This document shows, piece after piece, positions 1-8,216 of a stretch of 39,107 bases of DNA. The notes under the pieces were generated by a model that was given only the letters and a program-made list of their open reading frames with translations, had not been told where the DNA came from and did not search any database. The stretch is from positions 1-39,107 of the forward strand of contig JAEZRV010000025.1 of the NCBI GenBank assembly GCA_023444055.1. The letters run 5' to 3'. Position 1 is the first letter of the stretch, and each line of letters starts with the position of its first letter. This DNA comes from Bacillota bacterium. GTDB taxonomy: Bacteria > Bacillota > Clostridia > Acetivibrionales > DSM-1351. Position numbers and translations under genes: made by a program.

Positions 1-185
1 CATAGAGTTTCAAATATCTGGCAATAATTTAAATATAATATTAAATTTAAAGTTTTAGTACTTAGGAAATACTTAACCAAAAAGAGTTAAAAAGTAATTC
101 CATACACAAAATTATTTACAGTCCCTATTTGGATCATATTTTGTCTTAATAGTAATGGTATTAGAGCCTATTTTAAAGTCTGTGT

Positions 186-233
186 AACCTTCAAATTGAT
201 GTTAGTACAAATTCCATCAATTTGGAGGTTTTT
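186..233 (+). terminator. Hairpin with T-tract left of the first gene
   Basis: Arms at 186-201 and 215-230 pair over 16 bases with one mismatch. The T-rich stretch TTTTTCTATTTC follows on the plus strand, so it would best stop a plus-strand transcript entering from outside the window. It lies directly after the stop of the minus-strand gene at 234 and may also serve that gene, although no T-run follows on that side. The remainder of 1-185 shows no gene. Confidence 0.5.
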
Positions 234-800
234 CTATTTCCCGTAAGTTCTAAAATAATCATCTACTAACTTGCTATATTTATTAGAAAGCTCTTTTACT
301 CCAGCATTCACTTCATTATACTTCGACGATGACCGGTCTAAAAGACCTTCTTTTTCCTCTTCATTCATATCTACAATACTTTTGCTTATAACTAACAAAT
401 CACTATTCATTGCTTTCAATAACTCTACCGCTTTTTCCTTATTTAAAGTTTCTCCTGAATATGCTAAATCAGTAAACAACGGATCATATGATGAAACTAA
501 CCAATTATGCATATTACTATTTAGTTCACTAAAAGGTGCTGCTAATTGAAAATGATAACATACCTGATTTACAAATAGTCCGTATCTTTCCCAACCATTA
601 CTACCGCCATTAATGTATATGTCTACTTTGTCAGCCATATGAAATACTTGATACCATTCAGAGTACATTTGTCGTACATCTTCTTTTTTTAATTTTTGGT
701 TCTGCATATTTAAATAAACATTATTTATTACTGATATTAAAAGAAGTATAGCCATTACTATACAAATAATATTCGATTTTATACTCCCCAATTTTATCAC
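234..800 (-). CDS. Hypothetical membrane-anchored protein
   Basis: I do not recognise this 188-residue protein. One hydrophobic segment at residues about 10-28 (core IVMAILLLISVI) is followed by a soluble, charged, probably helical domain, so it is likely anchored by its N-terminus with the rest outside the cell. The proposed start is GTG at 800, preceded by AGGAG eight bases upstream; no better ATG is near. It has its own sigma-A-like promoter (843-871), so it is probably monocistronic. No catalytic motif, Cys pair or lipobox is visible. The position next to sugar-nucleotide genes says little about its role. Confidence 0.6.
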   Translation of the reverse strand: MIKLGSIKSNIICIVMAILLLISVINNVYLNMQNQKLKKEDVRQMYSEWYQVFHMADKVDIYINGGSNGWERYGLFVNQVCYHFQLAAPFSELNSNMHNWLVSSYDPLFTDLAYSGETLNKEKAVELLKAMNSDLLVISKSIVDMNEEEKEGLLDRSSSKYNEVNAGVKELSNKYSKLVDDYFRTYGK

Positions 801-842
801 AGTGATTTCTCCTATTACTATTAATTATTACTACCCAAGCTG

Positions 843-871
843 ATAATAACAAATGTAATTATTTGAGTCAA
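843..871 (-). promoter_or_regulatory. Sigma-A-like promoter of the 234-800 gene
   Basis: On the minus strand TTGACT (866-871) and TATTAT (843-848) are separated by 17 bases, about 45 bases before the GTG start. The same two hexamers with the same spacing occur before the third agrD-like gene. Confidence 0.6.
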
Positions 872-1020
872 TCTCATAATTTTTTAAATATTTTTACAAA
901 TTAGCATCATTATATTAAAAACAAGTAACCGATATGGCTGGTCGTCAGACTCTACTTTCATTTTCACCTATGCGATAGATCATCAACAACAGTCCCTGCT
1001 ATTTCTTGTTTAGCTCAAAA

Positions 1021-2163
1021 TTATACCCTCTGTAACATGGATAAAGCATCAGAAACAGTCCCAGTGATTACTTCAATATCATTATCTGTTATATACGGAT
1101 GCATTGGTAATGACAAAACTGTATTACACAATTTATTTGTAACTGTATAATCACAATCATTAAAAACTAAATTTGAGAAAGCTTGCTGCTTATGCATTGG
1201 CTTAACATAATATATCATGCTGGGGATGTTGTTTTCTTTGAGCTTGAACTGAAGCTGTTCTCTTTCTACACTGCTGCTAAGTTTAATTGTATATTGTGCA
1301 AAGCTGGATACATAGCCTGAAGGAATTTCAGGTATGCTAACAATTCCATTAAGCCTTGCATTATACATCCTACTAACTCTATTTACATCGTCAAGCTCAT
1401 GCTCCACAAATGCGTTTAATTTAACATTTAAAACAGCTGCTTGAATTGTGTCAAGCCTGGAATTAACACCTATTCTTAAATTATCATATTTATTTTTTCC
1501 TTTTCCATGGACTTTATATGAACTTATAATTTCAGCTACGGAATCGTCATTAGTAAAAATTGCACCACCATCACCATAGCAGCCTAACGGTTTAGCTGGA
1601 AAGAATGATGTAGTCGCAGCATCACCAAAGCTACACGCCTTTTTACCATTAATACTTCCTCCAAAGCCCTGAGCTCCATCTTCTAATATTAAAAGATTGT
1701 ATTTCCTTGCAATTCTGGAAATCTCGTAATGATTCGCAGGCAAACCGAATATATCCACTGGAATAATAACTTTCGGTGTCAGCACACCTTCCTCAAGCGT
1801 GCGCAAAATAGCCTCTTCAAGCTTGTTCGTGTCCATATTAAAGGTGTCATAATCTACATCAACAAATATAGGTGTTGCATTCCTAAGAGAAACTATTTCT
1901 CCTGTTGAAAAGAAGGTAAAGTCTGGTACAAATACTGCATCACCTTCTTTAATATCCCAAGCCATCATAACTAAAGTCATGGCTTCTGTTCCGTTAGCAC
2001 AGGAAATACAGTGTTTTACTCCAACATATTCAGCTAGCCTTTTTTCAAGAATATTTACTTCATCTCCACCAATGAAATTAGTATTTTCTAAAACTCTATG
2101 TATTGCAGAATCTATTTCTTTTTTATGTCTGTTATATTGTGCCTTCAAATCTCGCATTTCCAT
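1021..2163 (-). CDS. wlbC: DegT/DnrJ/EryC1 aminotransferase (UDP-3-keto-GlcNAcA aminotransferase, WbpE/WlbC type)
   Basis: PLP-dependent sugar aminotransferase. In the known WbpB-WbpE-WbpD pathway it transfers an amino group to C3 of UDP-2-acetamido-3-keto-glucuronate, with glutamate as donor. The start is taken at ATG 2163 (GGAGG seven bases upstream), not at the longer 2208 frame, because the family begins near 'MRDLKAQY'. That gives 380 residues, the usual length. Visible marks are CANGTEA near residue 55, the EDGAQ cofactor-binding segment near 161-165 and the Schiff-base lysine in FPAKPLG at about K191. It is the last of a minus-strand trio with the acetyltransferase and dehydrogenase upstream, 162 bases after wlbB. 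Substrate assignment rests on those neighbours; other DegT proteins use different ketosugars. Confidence 0.9.
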   Translation of the reverse strand: MEMRDLKAQYNRHKKEIDSAIHRVLENTNFIGGDEVNILEKRLAEYVGVKHCISCANGTEAMTLVMMAWDIKEGDAVFVPDFTFFSTGEIVSLRNATPIFVDVDYDTFNMDTNKLEEAILRTLEEGVLTPKVIIPVDIFGLPANHYEISRIARKYNLLILEDGAQGFGGSINGKKACSFGDAATTSFFPAKPLGCYGDGGAIFTNDDSVAEIISSYKVHGKGKNKYDNLRIGVNSRLDTIQAAVLNVKLNAFVEHELDDVNRVSRMYNARLNGIVSIPEIPSGYVSSFAQYTIKLSSSVEREQLQFKLKENNIPSMIYYVKPMHKQQAFSNLVFNDCDYTVTNKLCNTVLSLPMHPYITDNDIEVITGTVSDALSMLQRV

Positions 2164-2325
2164 TGCAACACCTCCACCTCTTTCCAATTGCATATGTTTC
2201 CAACCCAATTTTATTGCGTTCTTCTTCCAAGCGAAGTTTGCATGGAAGAATAGTTGTAATAAATAATACTTAACATAGGAACGTTTAGAGCTAGCATTAG
2301 TGGTTTTGAGAAAAGTAGGCAGTTT

Positions 2326-2895
2326 TTAATCCTTCTGAATTTCTTGAAGCTGTTTATTGACTAATTCATACTTCCGCCCACATGCCTTACAACTAAGACC
2401 TTCCTTAAGCCGCATCCCACATTCACAAACCCATCCAGTTTGTTTTGCTGGCACCCCCATCATTAGAGCATAATCACTAACATCTTTTGTTACAACAGTT
2501 CCAGCTGCAATCATAGACCATTTTCCCAAAGTGTGCCCACAAACAATAGTTGCATTAGCTCCTATTGAAGCTCCATATTTAACAATTGTCTTTTTGTAAC
2601 CTACTGTTCCTTTAGGATACTTACTTCTAGGGGTTAAATCATTTGTAAATACCATTGAAGGCCCGCAAAACACGTAGTCTTCCAATTCTACGCCTTCATA
2701 TACCGAGACATTATTTTGAATTTTGACATTGTTTCCGATTCTTACATTGTTTGAGATGTTTACATTTTGACCTATAGTACATTTAGCACCGATAATTGCA
2801 CCCTTTTGTATATGGCTGAAATGCCATATCTTAGTACCATCACCTATTGTTACATCTTCATCAATATAACTGCTCTCATGCACAAAAATACTCAT
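2326..2895 (-). CDS. wlbB: Hexapeptide-repeat N-acetyltransferase (UDP-GlcNAc3NA acetyltransferase, WbpD/WlbB type)
   Basis: Cytoplasmic left-handed beta-helix acyltransferase of 189 residues that would acetylate the 3-amino group of UDP-2-acetamido-3-amino-glucuronate using acetyl-CoA. Hexapeptide repeats run from about residue 12 to 150 (IGDGTKIWHFSHI, IGNNVKIQNNV, IGANATIVCG, IAAGTVVTKDV). The 'NDLTPRS' loop is typical of WlbB-like enzymes. The C-terminus adds a four-Cys zinc-ribbon-like CECG...CKACG element, a common extension in this subfamily. Its ATG overlaps the stop of the dehydrogenase gene by four bases (ATGA), indicating translational coupling in one operon. Confidence 0.92.
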   Translation of the reverse strand: MSIFVHESSYIDEDVTIGDGTKIWHFSHIQKGAIIGAKCTIGQNVNISNNVRIGNNVKIQNNVSVYEGVELEDYVFCGPSMVFTNDLTPRSKYPKGTVGYKKTIVKYGASIGANATIVCGHTLGKWSMIAAGTVVTKDVSDYALMMGVPAKQTGWVCECGMRLKEGLSCKACGRKYELVNKQLQEIQKD

Positions 2896-3968
2896 CTGTC
2901 AAACCTACCTTTAAAATCTATAGTACTGCAGTCATTCAGGGGAAATCTTATAGTTTTCCCTTCAGCAGCTGATTTATAAATGGAAAGTACAAGTTCTAAG
3001 GATTTTCTACCATCCTTAGCTGTAACATATGGTTCTCTATCAATTTTTATAGCCTCAATCATATCTGCATACAAAGGTTTATGCCCAAATCCATACACAT
3101 TCTTGGGATTTTCATGGTACTTTGCTTTAACTTCTTCTGAATTATCAAGATCATCAGCAAATTGCCATTCTTCAATAATATTCACAGATTTCCCACCAGC
3201 TTTTACTGTTCCTTTTTCTCCAAAAATGTATAGAGTTTCTTCTAGATTGTTAGGATAAATATTTGTAGTTCCCTCAATAATACCGTAACTCCCATTAGAA
3301 AATTTTATTAATGCCATTCCTACATCCTCTGCATCAATAAAGCTATGTATCAAATTATCAGTCATTCCAACAACCTCTTCTATTTCACCCCCCATCATCC
3401 AGCATAACAAATCAATATTGTGAATGCATTGATTCATCAGGGCTCCACCGTCCTGCTCCCACGTTCCTCTCCATGGTGCTTGTTTATAATAATCTGCTCC
3501 TCTATTCCAACGAATATGGGCTGTGCCATAGAGCAACTTTCCAAAACGATTCATTTCAACAGCTTCTCTTATCTTTTGGATAGACTTATTAAATCTATTT
3601 TGATAGCAAACACAAACCTTCACAGCCTTTTGCTCAGCATTTTTAATAATAGCATCTGCATCATCAAGAGAAAGAGCAATTGGCTTCTCAATAATTATAT
3701 TGCAGCCTGCATTAATACAATCAAGAGCAATCTGAGCATGTTTACCGCTTTCAGTAGCAATTGCAACTAATTCAGGCTTTTCTTTTTCCAGCATTTCTTT
3801 ATAATCAGTGTATTTGCTAGTTGATTTATCAATATTCAATTTTGATATTATGTATTCAATATTTTCATAAACTATGTCACATAGAGCGATTATTTCAAGA
3901 TTATTCTCAGTAGCTGCCGCTATATGATTTGGAGATATCCTACCACAACCAATTAACGCATATCTCAT
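2892..3968 (-). CDS. wlbA: Gfo/Idh/MocA dehydrogenase (UDP-GlcNAcA 3-dehydrogenase, WbpB/WlbA type)
   Basis: NAD-dependent oxidoreductase of 358 residues that would oxidise C3 of UDP-N-acetylglucosaminuronate. The N-terminal Rossmann motif GCGRIS is at residues 7-12, EKPIAL of the Gfo/Idh/MocA family is at about 94-99, and the catalytic-domain segment GGALMNQCIHNIDLL follows, with the usual conserved His. GGGG eight bases before the ATG acts as ribosome binding site. It is first of the wlbA-wlbB-wlbC run. The 6-dehydrogenase (WbpA) that makes its substrate and the 2-epimerase (WbpI/WlbD) are not in the window and must be elsewhere if this pathway operates. Confidence 0.9.
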   Translation of the reverse strand: MRYALIGCGRISPNHIAAATENNLEIIALCDIVYENIEYIISKLNIDKSTSKYTDYKEMLEKEKPELVAIATESGKHAQIALDCINAGCNIIIEKPIALSLDDADAIIKNAEQKAVKVCVCYQNRFNKSIQKIREAVEMNRFGKLLYGTAHIRWNRGADYYKQAPWRGTWEQDGGALMNQCIHNIDLLCWMMGGEIEEVVGMTDNLIHSFIDAEDVGMALIKFSNGSYGIIEGTTNIYPNNLEETLYIFGEKGTVKAGGKSVNIIEEWQFADDLDNSEEVKAKYHENPKNVYGFGHKPLYADMIEAIKIDREPYVTAKDGRKSLELVLSIYKSAAEGKTIRFPLNDCSTIDFKGRFDR

Positions 3969-4267
3969 TTTTCAATCCCCTTAGCCACAACGTTAGTGTA
4001 AAGTAGTTTATTAAACTCAAGACTTACTTTTCTCATAAATATACCCATGCCCAACATTTCGCACAAAAAATCATGACAGAAATGGCATGTGCCCGGCACC
4101 TCCTTCTCTATTTTTTAATTTCTTTCAACCTTTACTTTACATTGTCGCCACAACTTTTTAATACTATTACATTATATGTATTGAATTATTGATATGTTTC
4201 TTCTAATCTTTTTTATTTATAATTATGACTAGTATTACTTTTCTGCCGTACATAAAGTCTAATAAAA

Positions 4268-4341
4268 AGACCCTGTAAAATAGAGTACGTCAAAATAGAA
4301 AAATTACTATTTCTCTTTTAACTATCTATCTTACAGGGTCT
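4268..4341 (-). terminator. Terminator after the DivIVA-like gene; rest of 3969-4382 without a gene
   Basis: Arms 4268-4284 and 4325-4341 pair over 17 bases with one mismatch. An inner hairpin (AAATAG/CTATTT) lies in the loop. On the minus strand a TTTTTATT tract follows the stem, so it should end the transcript of the gene at 4383-4835. The remaining intergenic bases to 3969 are AT-rich and show no clear gene or promoter. Confidence 0.7.
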
Positions 4342-4382
4342 ATTTTACATGCGGCATCTCTGAGTTATGTACCCATACTTTG

Positions 4383-4835
4383 TTATTCTGGAAACATCTG
4401 TTTTAGAATTTTCAATTGTGCCTGCAACATTAACTCTGACTTTGACTTATATGATATTAATTCTGATTTTAGTTCATCACATTTAGCTTTGCTTTTGATT
4501 ACTTCCTGATTTGCATCCTCAATAAGTTTTTTAGCAGTTGCTTCTGCTTCCTCAGTTATTAGCCTTGCTTTTTCGCACGCATTTGCCTTAACCTGTTCAC
4601 TGGTATGCTGTGCAACAAGTATTGAATGCTGAAGTGATTCCTCAAGAAGCTTGTAGTGGTTAATTGCTTCATTTTGAGCAGATATTTTGTTTTTCAGTTC
4701 TTCATTATCTCTTAGTTGTTTGTTGTAATCTTCACAAATCAGAGCAAGTAAGTTATTAACCTGCTTTTTACAGTAACCATCAATGATTGATCTTTTTAAA
4801 CAAATACCTTTTAACTCATCCGGGGTATAATTCAT
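4383..4835 (-). CDS. DivIVA-like coiled-coil protein
   Basis: 150-residue cytoplasmic protein. The start is taken at ATG 4835 with GGAGTG upstream; the frame extends 21 codons further but without a ribosome site. Residues 1-45 resemble the DivIVA N-terminal lipid-binding domain (TPDELKGICLKRSIIDGYC followed by a 'V..LL..I..DY' helix). Residues about 45-150 are a long charged, Ala/Glu/Lys-rich coiled coil. DivIVA proteins bind curved membrane and recruit partners; the family includes division, growth and sporulation proteins. It is shorter than full DivIVA and sits between the DNRLRE gene and the sugar-nucleotide genes, not with division genes, which suggests a local scaffolding role (inference). 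A strong terminator follows. Confidence 0.7.
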   Translation of the reverse strand: MNYTPDELKGICLKRSIIDGYCKKQVNNLLALICEDYNKQLRDNEELKNKISAQNEAINHYKLLEESLQHSILVAQHTSEQVKANACEKARLITEEAEATAKKLIEDANQEVIKSKAKCDELKSELISYKSKSELMLQAQLKILKQMFPE

Positions 4836-4920
4836 TTTGTTCACTCCTACACCTTCTATCATATTTAATGTATATTCCGTGAAACGAAATATATTCAAGA
4901 AATGATTTTTATTTATTCTT

Positions 4921-4987
4921 TAGACTCAGATGGAGTAATACTAATGCATACTTTTAAAAACAATATTAAAAACTCCATTTGAATCTA
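4921..4987. repeat. Inverted repeat between DNRLRE and DivIVA-like genes
   Basis: Arms 4921-4936 and 4972-4987 pair over 16 bases with two mismatches that can be wobble pairs. No T-tract follows on the minus strand, so it is a poor intrinsic terminator. It could be an mRNA 3' stabiliser or processing site for the DNRLRE transcript, whose stop lies at 4996. Confidence 0.45.
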
Positions 4988-4995
4988 GAAAATTA

Positions 4996-5895
4996 TTACG
5001 GTTGAGAAACGTAATCAATACTCAGTTTTGTAGGCTCTCCTTCTAACTTGGATTTATAGTATAAACGTGTATACGGTGCATAATAATAAGGTATAAATAT
5101 TTCTAGCCCCTTTGGAATTGGATCATAGCTTTGCCTTAGAAAATTAACACCATCAGAGCTTACTTCTATTCCGACATCTGCCAAGTTATCACCTAGATTA
5201 TTTACAAAAAAGCTAACATGTGTCTTATTAGAAGTATCTCGTATCATTGTAGTCTGGTACTCATCATCTGTAGTTACTTCTTCATGATCTGTGTCTACAT
5301 TATTTCCTGCAAATACTGTTTTAATTGGCTCTTGTGGAGTTGTATTGTTTTCATCTAAAAGAGGCTCATACTGGACTACCAGAACTGGTTTAAATGATTG
5401 TTGCTCAAGTAAAGTTTCATCGCTACTAACAAAACGTTTATTATCATCAATATTTATTTCATCTGCCTTTAGTTCCAAACCGTTATTAGCAAAACCATGG
5501 TTAACCCATCTGTCAATAAAATCCGTTATTATAAAGCAATAATACCCTGGGGTAGTCAAGTTTGTTGCTAATCCCCTAATTGAGTTACTTATTTCAGGTT
5601 GATTATTCCATGACACTGTTGATACATCCCAATTGTCTGTTATAGCATATGGTGTAATAGTTCCCTCAATTTCCATCTCACTTGCATCATAATCAAGATA
5701 AACATTTAGGTTTGAACAAATAATTTTAGAACCTGCCGGAATAAAACTCAAATCACACTTAAGTAAAGACCTCTGAATAGCACCATTTTGCTGTTTACCA
5801 ACCCACAAAACAGTTGAATCACTGAAATTTTTATCAGGTTGTGACGAATCAATATATACGTCATCAAAAATTTGAATAAGAGTAATTATTGACAT
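4996..5895 (-). CDS. DNRLRE-domain structural protein with C-terminal beta domain
   Basis: 299-residue protein without signal peptide. Residues about 1-175 match the DNRLRE / carbohydrate-binding-like beta-sandwich family: 'DDVYIDS', then 'ALLKCDLSFIPAGSKI'-like segment, 'WDVSTVSWNNQP', 'DFIDRWVN...GLELKADE'. After an acidic, Asn/Thr-rich linker (about 176-215) residues 216-299 form a second beta-rich domain of the kind found behind DNRLRE in clostridial proteins (DUF6385-like, from memory). DNRLRE domains are found in surface and structural proteins. Lack of a secretion signal would fit a spore-coat protein laid down from the mother cell, and a sigma-K-like site lies just upstream; both are inference. 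GGAG precedes the ATG. The upstream neighbours are three glycosyltransferase-like genes. Confidence 0.75.
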   Translation of the reverse strand: MSIITLIQIFDDVYIDSSQPDKNFSDSTVLWVGKQQNGAIQRSLLKCDLSFIPAGSKIICSNLNVYLDYDASEMEIEGTITPYAITDNWDVSTVSWNNQPEISNSIRGLATNLTTPGYYCFIITDFIDRWVNHGFANNGLELKADEINIDDNKRFVSSDETLLEQQSFKPVLVVQYEPLLDENNTTPQEPIKTVFAGNNVDTDHEEVTTDDEYQTTMIRDTSNKTHVSFFVNNLGDNLADVGIEVSSDGVNFLRQSYDPIPKGLEIFIPYYYAPYTRLYYKSKLEGEPTKLSIDYVSQP

Positions 5896-5938
5896 TGAAA
5901 TATCTCCTTTCGTTTAACTATAAATTTAGAATATACTT

Positions 5939-5967
5939 CATAATATGCTTTTTAGGTATACGATGTT
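5939..5967 (-). promoter_or_regulatory. Possible sigma-K-type promoter of the DNRLRE gene
   Basis: Minus strand AACA (5964-5967), 16-base spacer, then CATATTATG (5939-5947), compared with the Bacillus sigma-K consensus mACm-N16-CATAnnnTA: one base differs at the end. The predicted start lies about 37 bases before the ATG. The call was made by eye in AT-rich DNA, so false positives are expected. Confidence 0.35.
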
Positions 5968-5989
5968 AGCTTTGCAGAATTATTTTCAT

Positions 5990-6949
5990 TTAATATAAAA
6001 GTTTTATATTTGTTTCAGGCCAGTCTCTCAGACGCATTACGGTATTCGACAAACTTGAATAACCATTTCCTATAAAGAAGTCGCACTGTGCAGCTAGATA
6101 TGTGTCTTTTATAACTTCGATAGTATCTTTTACAAGTTCAACACCCTTATGCCTTTTATTAGGATAATCAAGCAAGCAAGTGGCAATACGTTCTTTAAAA
6201 GGCACTTTTTTGCTATCGGTATAAAGTAACATATTCTGCTTGCCATATAGCTTTTTATATTGTCTCAATAGTTTTGCAGAATCAGTTATTAAAAATAAAT
6301 GTCTCGCATTATATTTAACAACAAATTGCCATACATTGGGCTTATAAAACTCATTAAGGTCATAAATCTGGGCGACCTCATTTGCAATCGCATTATCTCG
6401 CACATGAACAGCGATTACAGGCCTTTCATCTCTAAAACTAGGATTCACATTAATGAACTTCTGAATCTCTCTCTTTACTTCTGGTTGAAGTTTCAGATAC
6501 TTGTCAAACAGCTGGCGATATATCTGATGTGGAGTTTTTCCATATGCCCAGTGACTTTTCTTAACCCAAGGTATCAACCCTCTTAATGGATAATAAACAT
6601 CACTTACTACAACATTTGCATCACTCTTCATAAGACTACTCAAATCACGGTTTTCCATTTTAAGCCTATCGGAGTCCTCTGCCAACAAATTTTCATATTT
6701 CCAAATTGGAGGATAAAAAGTGTACTCCTTTTTAGTGATATCATGAACATTGTATTGAGATATAGGTTCAAAGAATAATTCAAATGAATTAATTTCTATA
6801 GATGTGCTGTAGTGGCTCTCCATCCCCCAATATACGATTGGAATGCGGTCGGTCAGTTCAGCAGCAAAAATTTGACATATAACATGGTCTACATCTGTCC
6901 AGATGCTTTTACCTAATGCTTTTATAAGTAGAAATCTATTAGTTGACAT
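5990..6949 (-). CDS. Glycosyltransferase-like paralogue 3, degenerate donor motif
   Basis: 319 residues from ATG 6949, chosen because it aligns with the start of both paralogues; GGAGG lies 11 bases upstream, inside the end of the preceding gene, which overlaps by 11 bases. It shares RFLLIK, 'TDVDHV', 'ELTDRIPIVYWG', 'FFEPIS' and the C-terminal 'KDTYLAAQCDFFIGNGYSS' with its neighbours. That arrangement resembles the GT-B fucosyltransferase/NodZ superfamily. The family motif H-[IV]-R-x-x-D-K, seen as HIRGGDK in paralogue 2, is here HVRDNAI (about 182-188), so Asp and Lys are lost. It may be inactive, have changed specificity, or be a partner of the other two. It is the last gene of the tandem set. 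Substrate unknown. Confidence 0.7.
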   Translation of the reverse strand: MSTNRFLLIKALGKSIWTDVDHVICQIFAAELTDRIPIVYWGMESHYSTSIEINSFELFFEPISQYNVHDITKKEYTFYPPIWKYENLLAEDSDRLKMENRDLSSLMKSDANVVVSDVYYPLRGLIPWVKKSHWAYGKTPHQIYRQLFDKYLKLQPEVKREIQKFINVNPSFRDERPVIAVHVRDNAIANEVAQIYDLNEFYKPNVWQFVVKYNARHLFLITDSAKLLRQYKKLYGKQNMLLYTDSKKVPFKERIATCLLDYPNKRHKGVELVKDTIEVIKDTYLAAQCDFFIGNGYSSLSNTVMRLRDWPETNIKLLY

Positions 6950-8000
6950 ATGTGTTAACACCTCCGTACAATTCTGGGTATTCTATCTTATGGTTCTTTT
7001 GTTCCGCTTTGTAAATATTTTTTACACCCTTAGCTCGTTTTTTTGCCAATTTCAGCTCATCCTTTAAGTCCCTAAAAAACAGAATTATGTTATCCTCGGA
7101 CCAGTCTCTCAGTCTTTTTACAGTATAGGATACATTTGAGTATCCGTTTCCAATAAAGAAGTCACATTTTGATGCCAGAAAAGTGTCCTTAATGATTTCT
7201 ATACCTTTACGCCTTTTATGTGTATAGTCCTGTAAATGAGGTGCATTATCAGTAGCATATATTGCTCCCCTTCTGCAATCAGTAAATACTAGTTTAGAGC
7301 CGTATTTCTTTTCAAAATTTCTTAAGATATCTTCACAATCTGTCAACAGTAGAATTTTCTTTATGTCATAACTATTCATATAGTTATCTATCGCAGTATA
7401 ATATCTCTTATTAAATTTTGATAGATTCTCAACTTCACGTATTTTATCTCCTCCTCTAATATGAACCCCCAGAGTGGGATTATAATCTTTAAGATTTGAA
7501 TTATAAAATTCCTGTATTTCTAACTCTATATCTGGTTTTAGCTTAATATATTTATCAAAAAGCCCTCGGTAAATCTGTTGTGCCGTCATTCCATAAGCCC
7601 AATGGTCTTTTGTAATATAATTTATAATGGGGCGTACAAAATAATGCACATCACTAACAACTACATTCGCATCATTAGCCATTAGCTCACCTAAATTGCG
7701 ATACATCCATGTAATTTTATCAAGATCCTCAACCATTACATTGTCATATCTCCAAATCTTTGGATAATATGTATAATGCGGCTTAATTACATCATAAATG
7801 GAATAAGGGGATACTGGTTCAAAATAAAGATCAAAAGCATTAGATTTGAAAGATTCTGCATATAAGCTATTAGTTCCCCAATAAATTACAGGAATTCTAT
7901 TTGTCAACTCAGCCACAAGCAATTGTCCCATAACATGATCCACATCTGACCAAAAACCACAGCCCCAGGACTTTATAAGTAAAAATCTATCATTTGGCAT
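6939..8000 (-). CDS. Glycosyltransferase-like paralogue 2 (fucosyltransferase fold)
   Basis: 353 residues, cytoplasmic, no signal or membrane segment. N-terminal RFLLIKSWG...WSDVDHVMGQ and 'RIPVIYWG' resemble the acceptor-side Rossmann half of a GT-B enzyme. HIRGGDK at 180-186 matches motif I of alpha-1,6/alpha-1,2 and O-fucosyltransferases (HxRxxD), which binds the GDP-sugar. 'LLLTDCED' and 'DTFLASKCDFFIGNGYSNVS' match later motifs of that fold. GDP-fucose or another GDP-sugar donor is reasonable, as a GDP-mannose pyrophosphorylase lies in the same region, but neither donor nor acceptor can be read from sequence. AAGGAGG precedes the ATG. This copy has the most intact motif. Confidence 0.75.
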   Translation of the reverse strand: MPNDRFLLIKSWGCGFWSDVDHVMGQLLVAELTNRIPVIYWGTNSLYAESFKSNAFDLYFEPVSPYSIYDVIKPHYTYYPKIWRYDNVMVEDLDKITWMYRNLGELMANDANVVVSDVHYFVRPIINYITKDHWAYGMTAQQIYRGLFDKYIKLKPDIELEIQEFYNSNLKDYNPTLGVHIRGGDKIREVENLSKFNKRYYTAIDNYMNSYDIKKILLLTDCEDILRNFEKKYGSKLVFTDCRRGAIYATDNAPHLQDYTHKRRKGIEIIKDTFLASKCDFFIGNGYSNVSYTVKRLRDWSEDNIILFFRDLKDELKLAKKRAKGVKNIYKAEQKNHKIEYPELYGGVNTYVN

Positions 8001-8216
8001 ATCCTTTACCTCCTTTTGCTAGCTTCTTATAACGCCTATACTCAAAGTAAAATTTTCCGATTGTAGAAAAATCTTATTACATCAGCGGCGTTTCAATAAA
8101 GAAAACTTGGTTTGTGACAAGCCAACGGCGAAGTCATAAGCCTAGTTGCACTTATACTTTTTTAAAAGTGCGAGGCGGCAAATATTCTCACCGTCTGAAA
8201 ACCAAAACGATAACCG
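8001..8216. other. Structured non-coding spacer between two glycosyltransferase genes
   Basis: This 216-base spacer is GC-richer than its surroundings. It contains a hairpin at about 8108-8126 (TTGGTTTG/CAAGCCAA, loop TGA) and a second around 8148-8171 (GCACTT/AAGTGC). The bases 'CCGTCTGAAAACC' near 8191-8203 resemble the 3' part of some IS200/IS605-type elements, which would make this an IS remnant or guide-RNA scar. No transposase frame is present. The resemblance is from memory and weak. Confidence 0.3.
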
